64,000 nt of DNA from Aquanectria penicillioides (Eukaryota; Ascomycota; Sordariomycetes; Hypocreales; Nectriaceae): the NCBI GenBank assembly GCA_003415625.1, contig PYIU01000005.1, forward strand, positions 2,113,001 through 2,177,000, written 5' to 3'. Position 1 is the stretch's first letter. Every line of letters starts with the position of its first letter. Position numbers and translations under genes: made by a program. Shown piece after piece: positions 35,681 to 45,648 of the stretch. The notes under the pieces are model-generated. The model was not told the DNA's origin and ran no database searches. It worked only from the letters and a program-made list of their open reading frames with translations.

Positions 35681-37081
35681 ATGGCATCCCCACAGGTTCC
35701 CTCCAAGAGGCCTCGTCTCTCACTCCAGATCAAGACCTCTTGTAGTCCGGCCACAAGATCAAACAGGAGTTATGCCGTGGATCCGAGGGATCCAACCGCC
35801 TTCAACACTCTCTCCAATGTTTACGTGACGGCAATCGAGAGGTCAACGCCTATCCAGCCCGAACCTATAACCGCCATCAACACGCTCCAAGCCTTTTCCC
35901 TGGCGACTCCCGTGGAATACCAGGACCCCAAGCAACGGGTGGTTACTCCATATGTCACCTCATACCCAGAAACTCCCTTGTCCGCTCACCCCACCTCCCC
36001 TCGGCAGCTGGAGATCAAGTATCCCAGTGCCATGACGGCGACTCCTCCCCTCTCTGCCGGCCCGGTCGATGCACAGGATTCCAAGGTCTTCAGCTTCTGC
36101 GCTGAAGATACCGCTGCTAAACCAGTTGACCAGCGACCCGAGCCACAGAACCCTGTCCGCCGGTCTATGGCGCAGCACCTCATCGGGCTGGGTCTTCATC
36201 CGGCTCCTTATACACACCCTCGATCGCTTCACAGCATTCTCCGAAACTCACCTCTCCCTCCTCCCACGGCTATTCCTCTACCATCACCACGGCGAATTTC
36301 CCTACGCCTTCAGGAGAAGGCTGCAAGGAGAGTTGGATATAACAACCCTCTGACTCAGGAGATTATCACCAGCAAATACACCAAGTCTCACATTGATCTC
36401 TTGGTTGAAGAGGCATCTCCCCGATCTCCTCCATCAGCATTTAGGCCACCTCAACCTTCGCTTGATACTTCACTAGATTTAGCCCTGGCATTTCATCCCA
36501 ACGAAATCCAGGATGGTGGTCAAACGCCCGGTCCATTCGAAGACATGAGGCGTCGCATGGCTGGCCTAGGAACCGGGACTCCATCATCGCCTGGAGGTCC
36601 CGGCGGTGTTCGTAAGCGAAAGAAGAAGGAGAAGAAGCGCCGTTGGGTGTGGACAATTGGACAAGACGATGACGATGAACACGCTGGCGGCTCCATCATG
36701 GCACTTCGCTCGGACGCAGCAAAGGCCCTGGCTAGGGACGAGATTGAGACACCCATCACAGCCATCCCAATCGCCAAGATACCCGAAATAAAATACTTGG
36801 AGACGCCGACTCCCAGTATCGAGAGCACTGAGTCTGAGAGCGAGTTCCAAGATGTGGAAATGTCAGACACGAGCAGCTGCTTTTCTCAATCTGAGGACCG
36901 AGCCTTCACTCCAAACGAAATGGATCTCGACCTCAAAACTCCCATCGCTCCGTTTCAGAACAACCACGGGGCCATGATGACCAAGCAAGACACTCCAATT
37001 CCTCCAGAGTTGACGATCCACGAAAATCAATCCCAGGCTGCCTCAAAGAGGGATACACCTGTCCCACCGGATCTGTTGTAG
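35681..37081 (+). CDS. TP-rich conserved fungal protein, probably nuclear
   Basis: Uninterrupted 466-codon gene from MASPQVPSKRPRLSLQIK to the stop at 37081. It resembles a Sordariomycete family sometimes labelled 'glucan 4-alpha-glucosidase'; nothing in the sequence supports an enzyme. Visible: a basic KRPRL patch at the N-terminus (possible NLS), a conserved-looking YAVDPRDPTAFNTLSNVY block (~47-64), many ETP/TPxS/TPIP motifs that look like proline-directed phosphorylation sites, a strong basic cluster VRKRKKKEKKRRWVWTIG (~310-327), then an acidic stretch QDDDDEH. The C-terminal third repeats DTPIPPEL / DTPVPPDL. No signal peptide or membrane segment. A regulatory or chromatin-associated role is only a guess from composition. 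Confidence 0.8.
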   Translation: MASPQVPSKRPRLSLQIKTSCSPATRSNRSYAVDPRDPTAFNTLSNVYVTAIERSTPIQPEPITAINTLQAFSLATPVEYQDPKQRVVTPYVTSYPETPLSAHPTSPRQLEIKYPSAMTATPPLSAGPVDAQDSKVFSFCAEDTAAKPVDQRPEPQNPVRRSMAQHLIGLGLHPAPYTHPRSLHSILRNSPLPPPTAIPLPSPRRISLRLQEKAARRVGYNNPLTQEIITSKYTKSHIDLLVEEASPRSPPSAFRPPQPSLDTSLDLALAFHPNEIQDGGQTPGPFEDMRRRMAGLGTGTPSSPGGPGGVRKRKKKEKKRRWVWTIGQDDDDEHAGGSIMALRSDAAKALARDEIETPITAIPIAKIPEIKYLETPTPSIESTESESEFQDVEMSDTSSCFSQSEDRAFTPNEMDLDLKTPIAPFQNNHGAMMTKQDTPIPPELTIHENQSQAASKRDTPVPPDLL

Positions 37082-37878
37082 AGCATCCCGTCTTGACAAA
37101 TCACACAAGAATGAACGAATAACATGGTGGAGAAGTTGTGAACTGTAACGAATTTGAATTTGGGCAAAGCATACGGCCAACGATCTCAGGACGTGGCAAT
37201 CGGCGTTTTTGAATTTGTTTCTTTATGGGGACGGAATATTCTGGGGATTCTGTTTTATAATATCAGGTGTACCTGGTAGATACCAATTGTGTGGCGAGCA
37301 ATCATGAGATACGACCCAGATTAAAACGGATGGATTGGTGGTGCAATAGGCAGTTGCAATACAATTGACGAAATATGAAGTCATTTCAATGAACCTGCAA
37401 GTGATGTGAGTGGATGTGTATTTGTGCATTTAGATACGCATTTAGTTGACTTGTGATGTATTGCGGAATATGGTATGGTTTAATCTTTGTGAGACCAGTC
37501 CACCACCACCATCATTATCATCATTAAGGGCGCCTTCGAGCTATAATAAAGTGTATTGCATCTAATGCCTTCTGATGAAAATAGGAATGGAAACCTCATC
37601 TAAAGAGAATAGTTTGCAATGCTGAATCGAAGACAGTCAGCAATTGTGGATTGGGAAACGAAATTGTATAAACGTTTGCGTGCGTATCAGCTAGTGGAAG
37701 ATTGTTTCTAACTCCGTTTTTATACCGCAACACCTGCAAGCAAACAGAGAACAAAATAAATTCTACCGAGCGACCTAACCTACATCAATGCATTTATAGG
37801 CACTTGTTTCTTGTTGCATCCGATATTGGCATCATCACTAGCTCTGATGAAAAAGAGAGAAGTCGCAAGTACAAGGCG
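37082..37878. other. 3' flank of TP-rich gene, AT-rich
   Basis: AT-rich. TTCTACC...CCTAACC and TTTATAG at about 37761-37799 would suit a branch point and acceptor for the coiled-coil frame that follows, but I find no convincing upstream exon. Confidence 0.5.
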
Positions 37879-38121
37879 ATGAAGAAGCAGAAGAAGGAAC
37901 TTGCCCATCAGATCATTGCTTTTCAGATGAAAACGCAGAATTTAGAGGTTTCTGTAGACTCTCTCAGCTCTTGCATTGAATACCTAGCTTCTAAATTGGA
38001 GGATGAAAAGAGCAAAATATGGCATACAGGGAGAAATACGCAGAATTTGAGGAACACTTTAAAAAAACTGGACGCCCGGGTTTTCAAGTTGGGCAGCAAA
38101 CTAATGAGCGGCCGCAAATGA
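37879..38121 (+). CDS. Hypothetical coiled-coil ORF, low confidence
   Basis: From the first ATG at 37879 (MKKQKKELAHQIIAFQ) the frame encodes 80 residues; it is open further 5' to 37702 without an ATG. Residues form a Lys/Glu-rich helix with leucine heptads (NLEVSVDSLSSCIEYLASKL, then RNTLKKLDARVFKLGSKL). A possible acceptor TTTATAG at 37799 would add SDIGIITSSDEKERSRKYK, with a bZIP-like basic look. No family recognised. The AT-rich setting and missing first exon suggest a degraded or lineage-specific gene, or chance. Confidence 0.25.
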   Translation: MKKQKKELAHQIIAFQMKTQNLEVSVDSLSSCIEYLASKLEDEKSKIWHTGRNTQNLRNTLKKLDARVFKLGSKLMSGRK

Positions 38122-39324
38122 ACTGACAAGAAGTCCCCTGCAGTTAGCGGATGACGCGTAGTGATGGGCATTTGCTTATGCCTGTGGCCATATCGGGGGG
38201 TTTTCATAATAACGGAAATCAGTCAGGGCCAAACTTTGGGTTTTATGAGGCCTGCTGACATCACGGGGTAAGAAGTGTGCACGAAATTCGGATCATCATA
38301 GCCTGGGGATATTCACGTTATTCGCGGCCCGTTTCCTGACGGTCTAAGAGAGCTAACTATCCAAGACCAGTTTTTCGTGAGGCTAACATCAACGTCAAGT
38401 TAGGGGACCTCAGCGGTGGCGAGATCGATTGGCTGAGGCTTGGTGTCTCGGGGGACCCTGGAGAAGGCATGATGATGAACTTAGTCAGTGATAATGGAAT
38501 GGAGGACAATGCTTCCACTGCCTCAGCTGAAAATCGTGATGAGGTGACAGGTCCGAGGAGGAACGAATAGGGCTTCTGCTGGATGCGGCCACTATTATTT
38601 TGAAGCGCAATAGTCGAGTCTAAATTTGGGTGCCAGCTAGCAAACAGCTGGCACTCAACTGTGCCGTTGTCGTTTACGATGGGGACTACGATAATGATGG
38701 GTCTAACAATCACCGCTGTGATGGTATTATGAAAACCTAGCATTTTGACCTACAGTCTATAATCCTCTTGCTAGTCAGGACAGGATACTGTTTGGCGACG
38801 ATGACCTTTGGTTCCATACTCATTTAGACCTAGTGCTGTCAGGTTGATGAGCGCGATCTATTCGGCAGTGTAAAACTTCTCAAGAACGATAGAATTTAGA
38901 TCATAAGCCATGATGGCGCGCGTACTATCAGGGCCGATCTTTTGCAGGTCTTTCTTCTTCTTCTTCGTTTTTTTTTAGCAAAAGGTCGTTTTGAGAACCT
39001 CATAACTTGCTAGGCTCAAATAAAATCAGCTGCCAGAACCTTGAGCAGTGAGCGGGCCCGCAGGAAGAGAGGCTACATGTTGACACCTAGACCTGGCTCA
39101 TGAGCAAGATTACAGGGGAAAACCAAACCAAAAATAATTCTCATCTCTTGTCAAGGTAGCGGTCAAGCAAGATCTTAGCGGTCCCATTATCATCATATTG
39201 TCATCGCTTCCTTCCCCAGATTTGAACCCCCCCCCCCCCCCCCCAAAAAAAAAAATAGAACGCTCCAAAGAATGGAGCAAATCCTACTCAATCCTGAGTA
39301 GGAGATTTTTAGATAAGACAGTGA
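38122..39324. other. AT-rich gene-poor DNA
   Basis: No supported gene. A minus-strand frame at 38357-38743 (128 codons) is Ser/Pro/Ile-rich and unrecognised. A run of about 18 C followed by about 10 A lies at 39227-39255. Confidence 0.5.
39227..39255. repeat. Poly-C / poly-A homopolymer junction
   Basis: About 18 C followed directly by about 10 A. On the minus strand this reads T10-G18, beginning 70 bases past the 3' end of the first tRNA-Glu, so its T tract could act as a late Pol III terminator. Confidence 0.75.
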
Positions 39325-39415
39325 CTCCGGTACAGGGAATCGAACCCTGGGCTCCGCGGAACTTGATCTCTCAGATTATGAGAGCGCGAAATGTTAGCCA
39401 CTACACCATACCGGA
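39325..39415 (-). tRNA. tRNA-Glu (CTC), intron-containing, copy 1
   Basis: Sense strand reads TCCGGTATGGTGTAGTGGCT at the 5' end. Acceptor stem TCCGGTA pairs with TACCGGA, discriminator G. D stem GTGT/ACAT. Anticodon stem TCGCG/CGCGG, loop with CTC anticodon followed by A37. T arm CAGGG-TTCGATT-CCCTG. A 19-nt intron (39360-39378) sits at the canonical 37/38 position; its TGAGAG pairs with the CTCTCA anticodon region, as in eukaryotic pre-tRNAs. Mature length 72 nt. Confidence 0.93.
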
Positions 39416-40314
39416 TAGTGTACCTGATTGTTGAGATACTGGGATTAGCTTTCAACTATAAGGTATGCATGGTAAGCTATTAGTAGAAAACCTAACCCAT
39501 GCTAAAAAAAAAGGGTTATTGATCCTGCTTTATAATTATTAAAATGTAGGTAATTTTGTTACTAGTATTAATATGTAAATTTGAATCTCTTCTTTAGAAA
39601 TCTCTATTATTAATGTTGAGAACCGTTCAGGACGTGGAAGATGCTTAGGGAATTCCTACAGAAAGGAGTAACTATTTTCTGGTGAACACCTCGAAGATCC
39701 GCCAGAGTCCCAATGGAGCATCATCCAATAAGAGCGGAGCGCCGCAGGTGCAATACGCCAGTCGCCGCTACGGCAAAAGATTCAGCAGCTGACGCGAACC
39801 AGTCAGTGCCTCATAGACCTTAATATCCTATGTTACTCTTAACCGTGGCACAGGTAGACCTTTTTGGTGTAGCAGTCAAGGGTTACCTCCAATTTTCCGC
39901 ATGAGCAGCAATCGCAGATGCCGCGATTGCTGGAGTGCCTCACGGCCGTACATAATGTAACCGTTAGACTGTCGTAAGACTACGCGTAGGTCACTGGCAG
40001 GGTGTCTGGCCAACTACAGAGAAGCAGAGGGAAGATATCCGTATATTAAAATTAAACACCGACAGGCGCTGCTTTACATAGCATAACACCGCAAATTCCT
40101 CCCACAGGGCTGTATGTAATTGGAGATCTTTTCTGTTGTTCCGTTTAATGACAAGTCAAAAACCGATGCTTCATTCTCGTCCGACTTGTTTGTCACCTCA
40201 TACACTCCCGTTTTGCGAAGCCCTACCAATCAATACCTTCATGCACATCTAGATCGAGAACAAAAAAAAACAAAGCGACCCGTAGAGTGTATGAGCGTCA
40301 GGATAGACCAGTAA
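39416..40314. other. AT-rich DNA between the tRNA-Glu copies
   Basis: 39480-39600 is strongly AT-rich (TTATAATTATTAAAATG and similar). No gene, element ends or repeat recognised. This composition can result from RIP of an old repeat, but I see no parent element. Confidence 0.5.
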
Positions 40315-40404
40315 CTCCGGTACAGGGAATCGAACCCTGGGCTCCGCGGAACTGATCTCTCAGGTTATGAGAGCGCGAAATGTTAGCCACTACACCATAC
40401 CGGA
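40315..40404 (-). tRNA. tRNA-Glu (CTC), intron-containing, copy 2
   Basis: The mature sequence appears identical to copy 1: same acceptor, D, anticodon and T arms. The intron is 18 nt rather than 19 and differs by one substitution and one missing A, but keeps the TGAGAG segment that pairs with the anticodon. An A9 run on the plus strand at about 40262-40270 is T9 in sense, some 45 bases past the 3' end, a possible Pol III terminator. Confidence 0.93.
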
Positions 40405-41285
40405 TTGTGATTGGTCGTTGTTTGTTGAAAGATATGTCTCAGTTCGGAAACTATGAAGGTTTGCATCGGGGGGCCACTGGAGAATACGTGCTCTCTTCAG
40501 CCTTTGCTAGTCGAATCATCTTCATGAGATCTCGCAAGGATTCCATTGTTGGTCGCATAGCGAATGAGAACACAGTAGGAGAATTAAGTCTTTGGATATC
40601 CAAATCATCGGGCTATCCACATGTGCCCGCCGGAATGCGTTGTAATCAATCTCTCAGGTTGGATGCCTCGTGGGGAATTGGATCACCACCATGCGTACAA
40701 TACTGCCGAACATCCTGGGAGCCGGCCGGTATGCAAATTACATTGTGAAAATACCTCAGGAGCAACACCCCAAGTTTTGATACAACTTGTCACTATTCGA
40801 GTGCAAGCAATTAATTTGTAGGCCGTGACAGTCAGTACCAAACTGGCTACTTATTTCTCAGCGAGTCTCGACTTGGAGGATTGCACGACGACAGTAATAT
40901 ATTTATAGAAACAACAATCATCTTCATCTTCAGACCCAATGCCATTGCCTTGCAAGCATCATATATTCTTGTCTCCTCCTTTCTTCAGTCCGAATAGACA
41001 TTGTGGGTCATGTCTGACGGCAACTCTGATACTTGCCAAAGCCAGATCTACACTGCCATACAACATTTTCAGCACAATGTTCCCTGGTAATGCTGTGCAC
41101 CTTGTGGATAAGGGGAAACAAAACTCCAGGCACTAGCTAGGCAGGTTTTCGTATTAAATGCATAAGTTTCCGGGCAAGACGTACCTACTGTCGCTTGTCT
41201 ACAGACTTCTCCTGTCGATTCAGTATCCCGCGCAACCAAACTTATCCACATTTCACCCCAAACGCACACTCACACCAAGCCCAAC
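40405..41285. other. Intergenic, upstream of secreted-protein gene
   Basis: No gene supported. A plus-strand frame at 40380-40748 overlaps the tRNA and has no features. Confidence 0.5.
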
Positions 41286-41735
41286 ATGAAGTTCCTCACC
41301 ACAGCCACGCTATTCGCTTCAGCTTTGACCCTTTCTATCCCCGAAATCAACATCAACCCCAAAGGCTCCAGCTTCAATGCCTTCAATGCCACTACCAACA
41401 AAGGCTGCCTGGCCTGGGCCCCTCGTCTTTGGCCCCAGTGTCTTAACCAAGCCTCAGGCAAGCCACAAATCCGCAAGAAAACAAAATCCCTGAGACTCAC
41501 GATGCTCCGAATTACATACTCACAACCGCGGATAGTGATCGGCCAAACCTTTCCAAATGTCACTGCCGCCAAGTCTTCCTGCTCCAACAAGGCCCTAATG
41601 GCTCAGTGCTGTTGGTCACTTGTACGTCTCGCTTTTCTCTATCAACTCTCAATTCCATTTTCTCGCTCGAATGGGGCCTAACACTAACCTACCCTCGCCA
41701 TCTGATAGTTTGCCATTCACTGCCAGGATTTTTAA
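41286..41735 (+). CDS. Candidate small secreted cysteine-rich protein
   Basis: Start MKFLTTATLFASALTLSIPE: a clear signal peptide (~1-18). Proposed exons: 41286-41457, 41536-41621, 41709-41735. Intron 1 (78 nt) uses a GC donor in a strong context (CAG|GCAAGC) and acceptor GATAG; intron 2 (87 nt) is GTACGT with a CACTAACC branch and TGATAG acceptor. Phases close and the frame stops at TAA 41735, giving 94 aa. The mature part has six cysteines: C-X10-C, then C-X8-CC-X7-C (SCSNKALMAQCCWSLFAIHC). The C-X8-CC half resembles a class II hydrophobin tail, but the CC of the first half is missing, so a hydrophobin call is not justified. Intron 1 is a multiple of three without stops, so retention gives a second in-frame product. 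Function unknown; could be a cell-wall or effector-type protein. Confidence 0.55.
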
Positions 41736-42248
41736 ATCCTCATTTAGTCAAAACTTGCGCTGATGTCGATCCGTCGAGGTCTCGACTTGGGATGGCTGGT
41801 GGCGTTGAACAGGGTAACACTTCACCAGTTGAGAGGGAAGAGGAATGTCCCGCTCTCGATGATTGACGACCTGTTTAAGTATCTCAATAATGATGAAAGA
41901 GACATGACGCCTAAATTTTGCTCCGTAGTATAGTCAGGCCAAAGGAGCACTATTACTCGCTCCATCTTGCTATGTGCCATGTCATTCCGAGTGGGAGAGC
42001 ACGTCCCAGCGTTGTCAATCTCCCGGGTTCTCCAGTTCATGTTTGGGCGTTCATCTATCCAAAGCATGGTCCTTCAAGCTACATCGATTTCGACAATGTT
42101 GATAGGACTCGGGATTGGTAGCAGACATGCCTTACGTTATCAAGTCATTGTATTGGCTACAGTTATCATGATTGATAGGCTTTATTTATATATATCAATC
42201 CGTTTTCAACGCATATGCCCTTGTCCCAGATCCCAAAATACAAGTCCT
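41736..42248. other. Intergenic, AT-rich
   Basis: Convergent 3' flanks of the secreted-protein gene and the fungal-specific gene. No gene or repeat recognised. Confidence 0.55.
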
Positions 42249-42815
42249 TTAGCTCTCAACACTCAAAGCCTTGACGCCAACGAGCGTGCCATCATTGGAC
42301 GAAAGAAGCCAGTACTCAACACGCGTGGCATCGTGCTGGACGCGGTACACCCGCACATCGTTGCCCGCCGTCGCCTGTCGCACGGCCTGCAACACGTTGT
42401 TGTATTGACCTTTGGAGTCCCATTCAAGCGGGTCCAGGATCGAAATCTCGGCGTCAGAAGGAGAAGGGTGGTTGGTGAGTTTGGCGAATTCAGCTGTGGT
42501 CGTGGTGTGTCAGTCATATCTGCTTGGCCAGCCAAAAGGACTTGTCCTGAATCAAAGAGAGGACATGACGAAGAGTATCTTACACTCGGTAGGCAGTCTG
42601 TTCTTTCCATCCCACTCCAGAGAAACCTCCTCGAAAGGCTCGTCCGCCTCGCTGATGTATACAGCCTCCTGGCAAACGCTGCGAATTTCCTTGGGAACCT
42701 CACTGCCCTCGTCCCTGGCCTTGAGTGTAACCCTTCCTGTGCTCTGGGTCGTCGCCACACCAGTATCCTGGTTGGCCTTGTTCAAAAACGCCATGTAATC
42801 TTCGTCGCTGGCCAT
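42249..42815 (-). CDS. Conserved fungal protein of unknown function, possible dual targeting
   Basis: Two exons: 42815-42584 and 42493-42249, intron 42494-42583 (90 nt, GTAAGA donor). From MASDEDYMAFLNKANQD the product is 158 aa: a helical acidic N-terminus, then VTLKARDEGSEVPKEIRSVC, a beta-rich middle (AVYISEADEPFEEVSLEW), and C-terminal NNVLQAVRQATAGNDVRVYR then EYWLLSSNDGTLVGVKAL. I know no named domain, but it reads as a compact, intact domain. Odd: the frame is open upstream to ATG 42992, adding 59 residues rich in Arg, Ser, Thr and Pro with no Asp or Glu (MTPKPRPSRFLRIPILSAST...), which looks like a mitochondrial presequence. Two starts could give mitochondrial and cytosolic forms; the shorter start is the conservative choice. 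Confidence 0.75.
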
Positions 42816-43640
42816 GTTGAAAGCTCGAGTGCTGCTGAGGTGTCGCAAGCTGTAAATGGAAGAAGCTTGAGGAGGTGCGGTTGATGGGGGTTTGCCGATT
42901 CGCGCACGCGTAAAGGTATACGAGGAAGGTCTGGTTGACGCAGAGAGAATTGGAATTCTCAGAAAACGAGATGGGCGCGGTTTGGGTGTCATGGAGAGGA
43001 ATAGAGGCCTGTAAGGTGGGACACAGGCTGCATGTTTTGTTCAGTTTAGGAAGCGGGGGTGACGTCAGGTTAGCAGAGCGCTGCGGTTGGCGGGCTAGGC
43101 ATCGGATCACGGAACAACCAACCAACCAACCAGTGCGCAACGACGACGGAATCATTCTTGTCACAGCGTCATCACCCTCGTCACATCTTGCAACTATGTA
43201 AGGTCAAACATGGCTCCAAGGCTAGCAAAATAGTTCAGGTGTTTCTCCTTGTCCATGTAATTCACCACATCCTGGCTGCACCTCGCAAAGGATAGCAACA
43301 ACCAACCTATGAGGCGAGCAAACCAGCCGTCCTGGCGGGGCATCGAGATGGGGCAAGCAATGTGGAGACGAAAAGGAAGACGGGACCAAAATTTTCACCC
43401 TACTCTCACGACTCAAATGGATAGGATAGCAAATAGTACACACAAAGTCACCAAAACGAATAGGTCGAGTCGAATTAACATTGGGAATCTCGTTAAAATT
43501 TTTGGATCCATCCCTCTCTAGCTGGGATTTTTTACGTTCATTCAAGTATAAAACCTAACCCAGCCCAAATGTAAGGCGAACGAACCAACCCTCGACACCG
43601 ATGCAATAGCCATAACAAAGAAAGGAAACTAGCAGCCGCT
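42816..43640. other. Promoter region of the fungal-specific gene; uL3 3' flank
   Basis: Contains the possible N-terminal extension at 42816-42992. A tandem AACCAACCAACC run is near 43114-43130. No other gene. Confidence 0.6.
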
Positions 43641-45064
43641 TTAAGCGGAAGCAAGATCCTTCTTGAGGGTACCTTGGTACTGCTTCTTCTCCGCAGGGGT
43701 CTGGAAAGCACCGTGACCGAACTCGGAAGAGGTGTCGATCCACTTGAGGTTGACTTTCTCGAGGGCCTTGCGGGAGGTGTGGACGAACATGGACTTGCGG
43801 AGAGTCATGACACGCTTCTTAGTACCGGGAATGGAACCCTTGACCATGACGAAGTCGTTGTTAACATCACCATAGCGGACGAAGCCACCCATACTAAAAT
43901 ATGCAAAGTTAGCAACAAAATCTTTTCAATCGAGCAGCGATTTGGAGCAACGTACGGAGTGATCTTCTTCTTGGTGACATCGATCTCAGTGGAGGCGCTG
44001 TCGTCGGCATCACCCTTACCAATACGGTAGATCTTGTGGTTGACCGAGGTACGGTGGTGGTAACCGGCCTGACCAGCACGGGCAACAGTCCACTGGACGT
44101 GGGAAGGATGCCAAGCACCGATACAAGCAACCTTTCGGAGACCCTTGTGGGTCTTACGAGGAAGCTTCTTGGTGCCCCATCGGGAGGTGACACCGTTGAA
44201 ACCGTGACCCTTGGTGACGGCGATGACATCGATCATCTCGTCCTGCTCGAAGATGGAGTCGATGGACACGGTCTTCTCGAAGAGGTCCTGGCCGAAAGCG
44301 ACCTTGTCGGCGATGGAACCACCATTGACCTGGATCTCCATAAGGTGGGCCTTCTTCTGCTTGAGGGGAGTCTTGCGGATCTGGGTGTGGGCGAGGACAC
44401 GGACGACGGTGCAGTACTTCTTAATGCGCTCGAGCTCGCGGGTGATGGAAGCACCGTTGTTCTCGGAGTGCTTCTTGGCGTACTTAGTGAAAGCCTTCTT
44501 CTTGCTCTTGTACCAGTTCTTGTAGAATCGGCGCTTGAGCTCGTCGCTCAGATGCTCAGCCCAGACAGTGGTGAGGGATCGGAGACCACGAGGGGTCTCG
44601 ATGTAGCCCACAATACCAACAACGATCATCTATAAGATGTTAGCCATAGGCACAAAGCCAAGCGGGCTGCATTGTTCGTACAGGTGGGGTATCAACGATG
44701 GAAACAGCCTCCACAACCTCCTTCTTGTTTGCCTTCGCGCCGGGTCGGTCGAGGTCACGGACGATGGTAGTCATACCGGCCTTGTAGCCCATGGCGGCGG
44801 TCAGGTGGACGGGCTTCTTGGCGTCATCCTTGGGGAAGCTGTTCAACCAATGCGTTAGCCATTGTTCGTCTGAACGTTGGCGATGGCAGAAATTTTTCTT
44901 CATTTTGGTAGAGATACTCACGACTTAACCTTTCCGCGGTGACGGGCAGCGCGCTTCCTGGGCAGGTAAGCCAGGGAGCCGTGACGGGGAGCCTCGTACT
45001 TTCGGTGCTATAGAGAGTCAGTTGAGCTGCCAATCCATTGTAACCATCACCAACTTACACTCAT
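43641..45064 (-). CDS. rpl3: 60S ribosomal protein uL3 (RPL3)
   Basis: Large-subunit protein at the peptidyl-transferase centre. Five exons: 45064-45059 (only ATG AGT), 45007-44922, 44838-44682, 44629-43956, 43893-43641; introns 45008-45058, 44839-44921, 44630-44681, 43894-43955, all in phase. Product 391 aa. Signatures: [20 protein letters not shown] at the N-terminus, [24 protein letters not shown]-like region replaced by fungal [16 protein letters not shown], the conserved [20 protein letters not shown] loop, [20 protein letters not shown], and [19 protein letters not shown]. Frame intact and strongly codon-biased, as expected of a ribosomal protein. The 6-nt first exon is typical of fungal RP genes. 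Confidence 0.97.
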
Positions 45065-45648
45065 TTTGGGCGGGCTGTGAGGGTTGAGGGGGTTAGTATG
45101 AAGTTGACGAAGCCTGCGTGGTGTTAAAAAGACGAGAGGGTTGAGAAATAAAATGTGTGTGAAATTTAAGCGAGTGGGTGGTCCGTGCACTTTGTGCGCA
45201 AATTCCACCACCAAGCCCCGTCTGCACCAAAGGAATTAGAACTCACTCAACCCTAAGACATGGATAACACCCAAGGCAAGAAAAAAACATTAGAGATTGA
45301 CCAGGTCACGTGACTAGCTTCGAATTTTTGGTCCGGGTCGGAGGCATGCTTATCAGCAGAGGTGAAAAGGCATCCATCGCGTCACTAAATCATCGCGTGT
45401 TACGCATATCTCAAAATGATGTAAATACTAGTTATTCAGGAGCTATGGTAAAAAGACCCGATGCGGATACCGTTCGCTTGTGACATTGTAGCCAAGAAAG
45501 ACCGTAACCCCGGGATTGACAATACTTTGGTGTCTTTGACGAGACAAAAGAAACCAGACCTCCTAAAGTGGTATACATGTAAAGGAAAAGATGAACGATT
45601 TGACACATCAAAAACTCTTCGAATCGTAAACAGCACAATATCCAAATC
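45065..45648. other. uL3 promoter and CYC8 3' flank
   Basis: Short intergenic stretch. A GGTCACGTGAC palindromic E-box-like motif lies at about 45304-45314, roughly 240 bases upstream of uL3. Nothing else recognised. Confidence 0.6.

Noticed and set aside
38357..38743. 128-codon minus-strand frame in AT-rich DNA
   Set aside because: No family, no conserved-looking motif, and simple Ser/Pro/Ile composition; kept only as a note on the gene-poor interval.
39480..39600. RIP-mutated transposon
   Set aside because: The AT richness fits, but there are no terminal repeats, coding remnant or second copy to support a mobile element.
40380..40748. 122-codon plus-strand frame
   Set aside because: It begins inside the antisense of tRNA-Glu copy 2 and has no coding features.
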